This document shows, piece after piece, positions 63,588 to 64,000 of a DNA stretch of 64,000 bases. The stretch covers positions 124,001-188,000 of the forward strand of contig JADJSK010000002.1 in assembly GCA_016711705.1 (NCBI GenBank), read 5' to 3'. The notes under the pieces were generated by a model. It was given only the letters and a program-made list of their open reading frames with translations. It searched no databases and was not told the DNA's origin. Every line of letters starts with the position of its first letter. Positions within the stretch are counted from its first letter, which is position 1. The position numbers and the translations under genes are program-made. This DNA is from Candidatus Brachybacter algidus. GTDB taxonomy: Bacteria; Bacteroidota; Bacteroidia; Chitinophagales; Saprospiraceae.

Positions 63588-64000
63588 AATAATTTCAAAT
63601 TAGACACGTATGCCACTGAAGTCCTAATCATTTCCCGAAGTACTTCTTCATCAATATCTGAAAGTTTATTGACATAAATACAACCTTTGCTGGACTTATG
63701 CTTTCCGAATTTTGACAAATATTTTTCTCTGTTGACTTCATCTAGCGCTATATACAATGAGATGGCACTCTTCCTAGGTGAAAATCCGGAAATAGGTGCG
63801 TCTCCTTCATGCCCACTATGATACTTATAATGATACGAACCAAAGCCAATGATGCTAGGTCCCCACATCTTTGGCTTAAAGCCAGTCTCTTTTTGAAATA
63901 TTTCAACCAACTTGCAGCCGTCCGACCTTTTTTTCTCATCCGGCACAGCATCTAAAAATTCAAGAACACTTTGCTGGGTTTCTTCTGTTTTATTCTTAGT
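63584..64000 (-). CDS. DUF1801 (YdhG-like) protein, 5' end beyond window
   Basis: The frame is open from the right edge and lacks its start. The first visible residues, TKNKTEETQQSVLEFLDA, lead into VPDEKKRSDGCKLVEIF, MWGPSIIGFGSYHYKY and SLYIALDE...SKFGKHKSSKGCIYV, the DUF1801/YdhG pattern. A GTG at 63946 is not the true start because homology continues upstream. The role of the family is unknown; the fold is related to frataxin/iron-sulfur assembly proteins. The stop codon falls in the inverted repeat arm. Confidence 0.85.
   Translation of the reverse strand, partial: TKNKTEETQQSVLEFLDAVPDEKKRSDGCKLVEIFQKETGFKPKMWGPSIIGFGSYHYKYHSGHEGDAPISGFSPRKSAISLYIALDEVNREKYLSKFGKHKSSKGCIYVNKLSDIDEEVLREMIRTSVAYVSNLKLF

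Overview
The window reads as a chromosomal segment of an AT-rich member of the Bacteroidota, most likely a Saprospiria-like or similar environmental lineage. The evidence is: secreted proteins that end in type IX secretion (T9SS) sorting domains with an 'FPNP'-type start; a TonB-dependent receptor; LytTR two-component regulation; DUF4331 and TANFOR-like proteins; a TAnnTTTG-type promoter; very little Shine-Dalgarno signal; and long intergenic stretches filled with short tandem repeats (7-mers such as GATTACT) and REP-like palindromes. No taxonomic marker gene is present, so the lineage is an inference.

Left third (1-25 kb): a truncated YhcG/DUF1016 nuclease gene at the edge; an LpxR-type lipid A deacylase; an ABC exporter half with a degenerate catalytic site; housekeeping genes (fbp, ahcY); an alkB-like di-iron hydroxylase overlapping a 2H phosphoesterase; a secreted PET-hydrolase-like polyesterase with a T9SS tail; a small run of hypothetical genes ending in a frameshifted NADAR gene; a Gfo/Idh/MocA oxidoreductase; a TPR membrane protein; and a large T9SS-sorted surface protein. 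On the minus strand follow a five-gene arsenic operon (arsR - DUF6428 - LMW-PTP-type arsenate reductase - Cys-rich MerT-like membrane protein - ACR3 efflux pump) with a palindromic operator, then a DUF3109 gene interrupted by an in-frame TGA and overlapping hemW.

Middle (25.8-39.6 kb): a compact beta-mannan (galactoglucomannan) degradation cluster on the plus strand: a GH26 mannanase lipoprotein, a Tat-exported GH36-like alpha-galactosidase, and a GH5 endoglucanase/mannanase fused to a CE2-type deacetylase. It converges on a five-gene minus-strand operon (two DUF4331 proteins, a TPR lipoprotein, a HupE/UreJ-like membrane protein, a His-rich-plug TonB receptor) with apparent internal terminators. 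I read that operon as a candidate undescribed metal-acquisition system.

Right third (40-61 kb): a TPR histidine kinase and LytTR regulator lead into a four-gene block of surface and secreted proteins: an outer-membrane barrel (broken here by a frameshift and a TGA), a 3178-residue beta-rich giant protein with a TANFOR-like N-terminus, an 874-residue FN3 protein, and a 1424-residue modular leucine-rich T9SS protein. This is the second candidate for an undescribed system. A tRNA-Asn, a PfkB sugar kinase, a macrodomain protein and a truncated DUF1801 protein close the window.

Recurrent non-coding structure is notable: two foldback palindromes share a 22-bp core but have different, perfectly inverted 22-23-bp arms; two GATTACT arrays end about 60-67 bp before start codons; a degenerate repeat unit is triplicated; and there are several REP families. 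Three conserved genes are interrupted (NADAR, DUF3109, OM barrel), by real decay or by sequence error.
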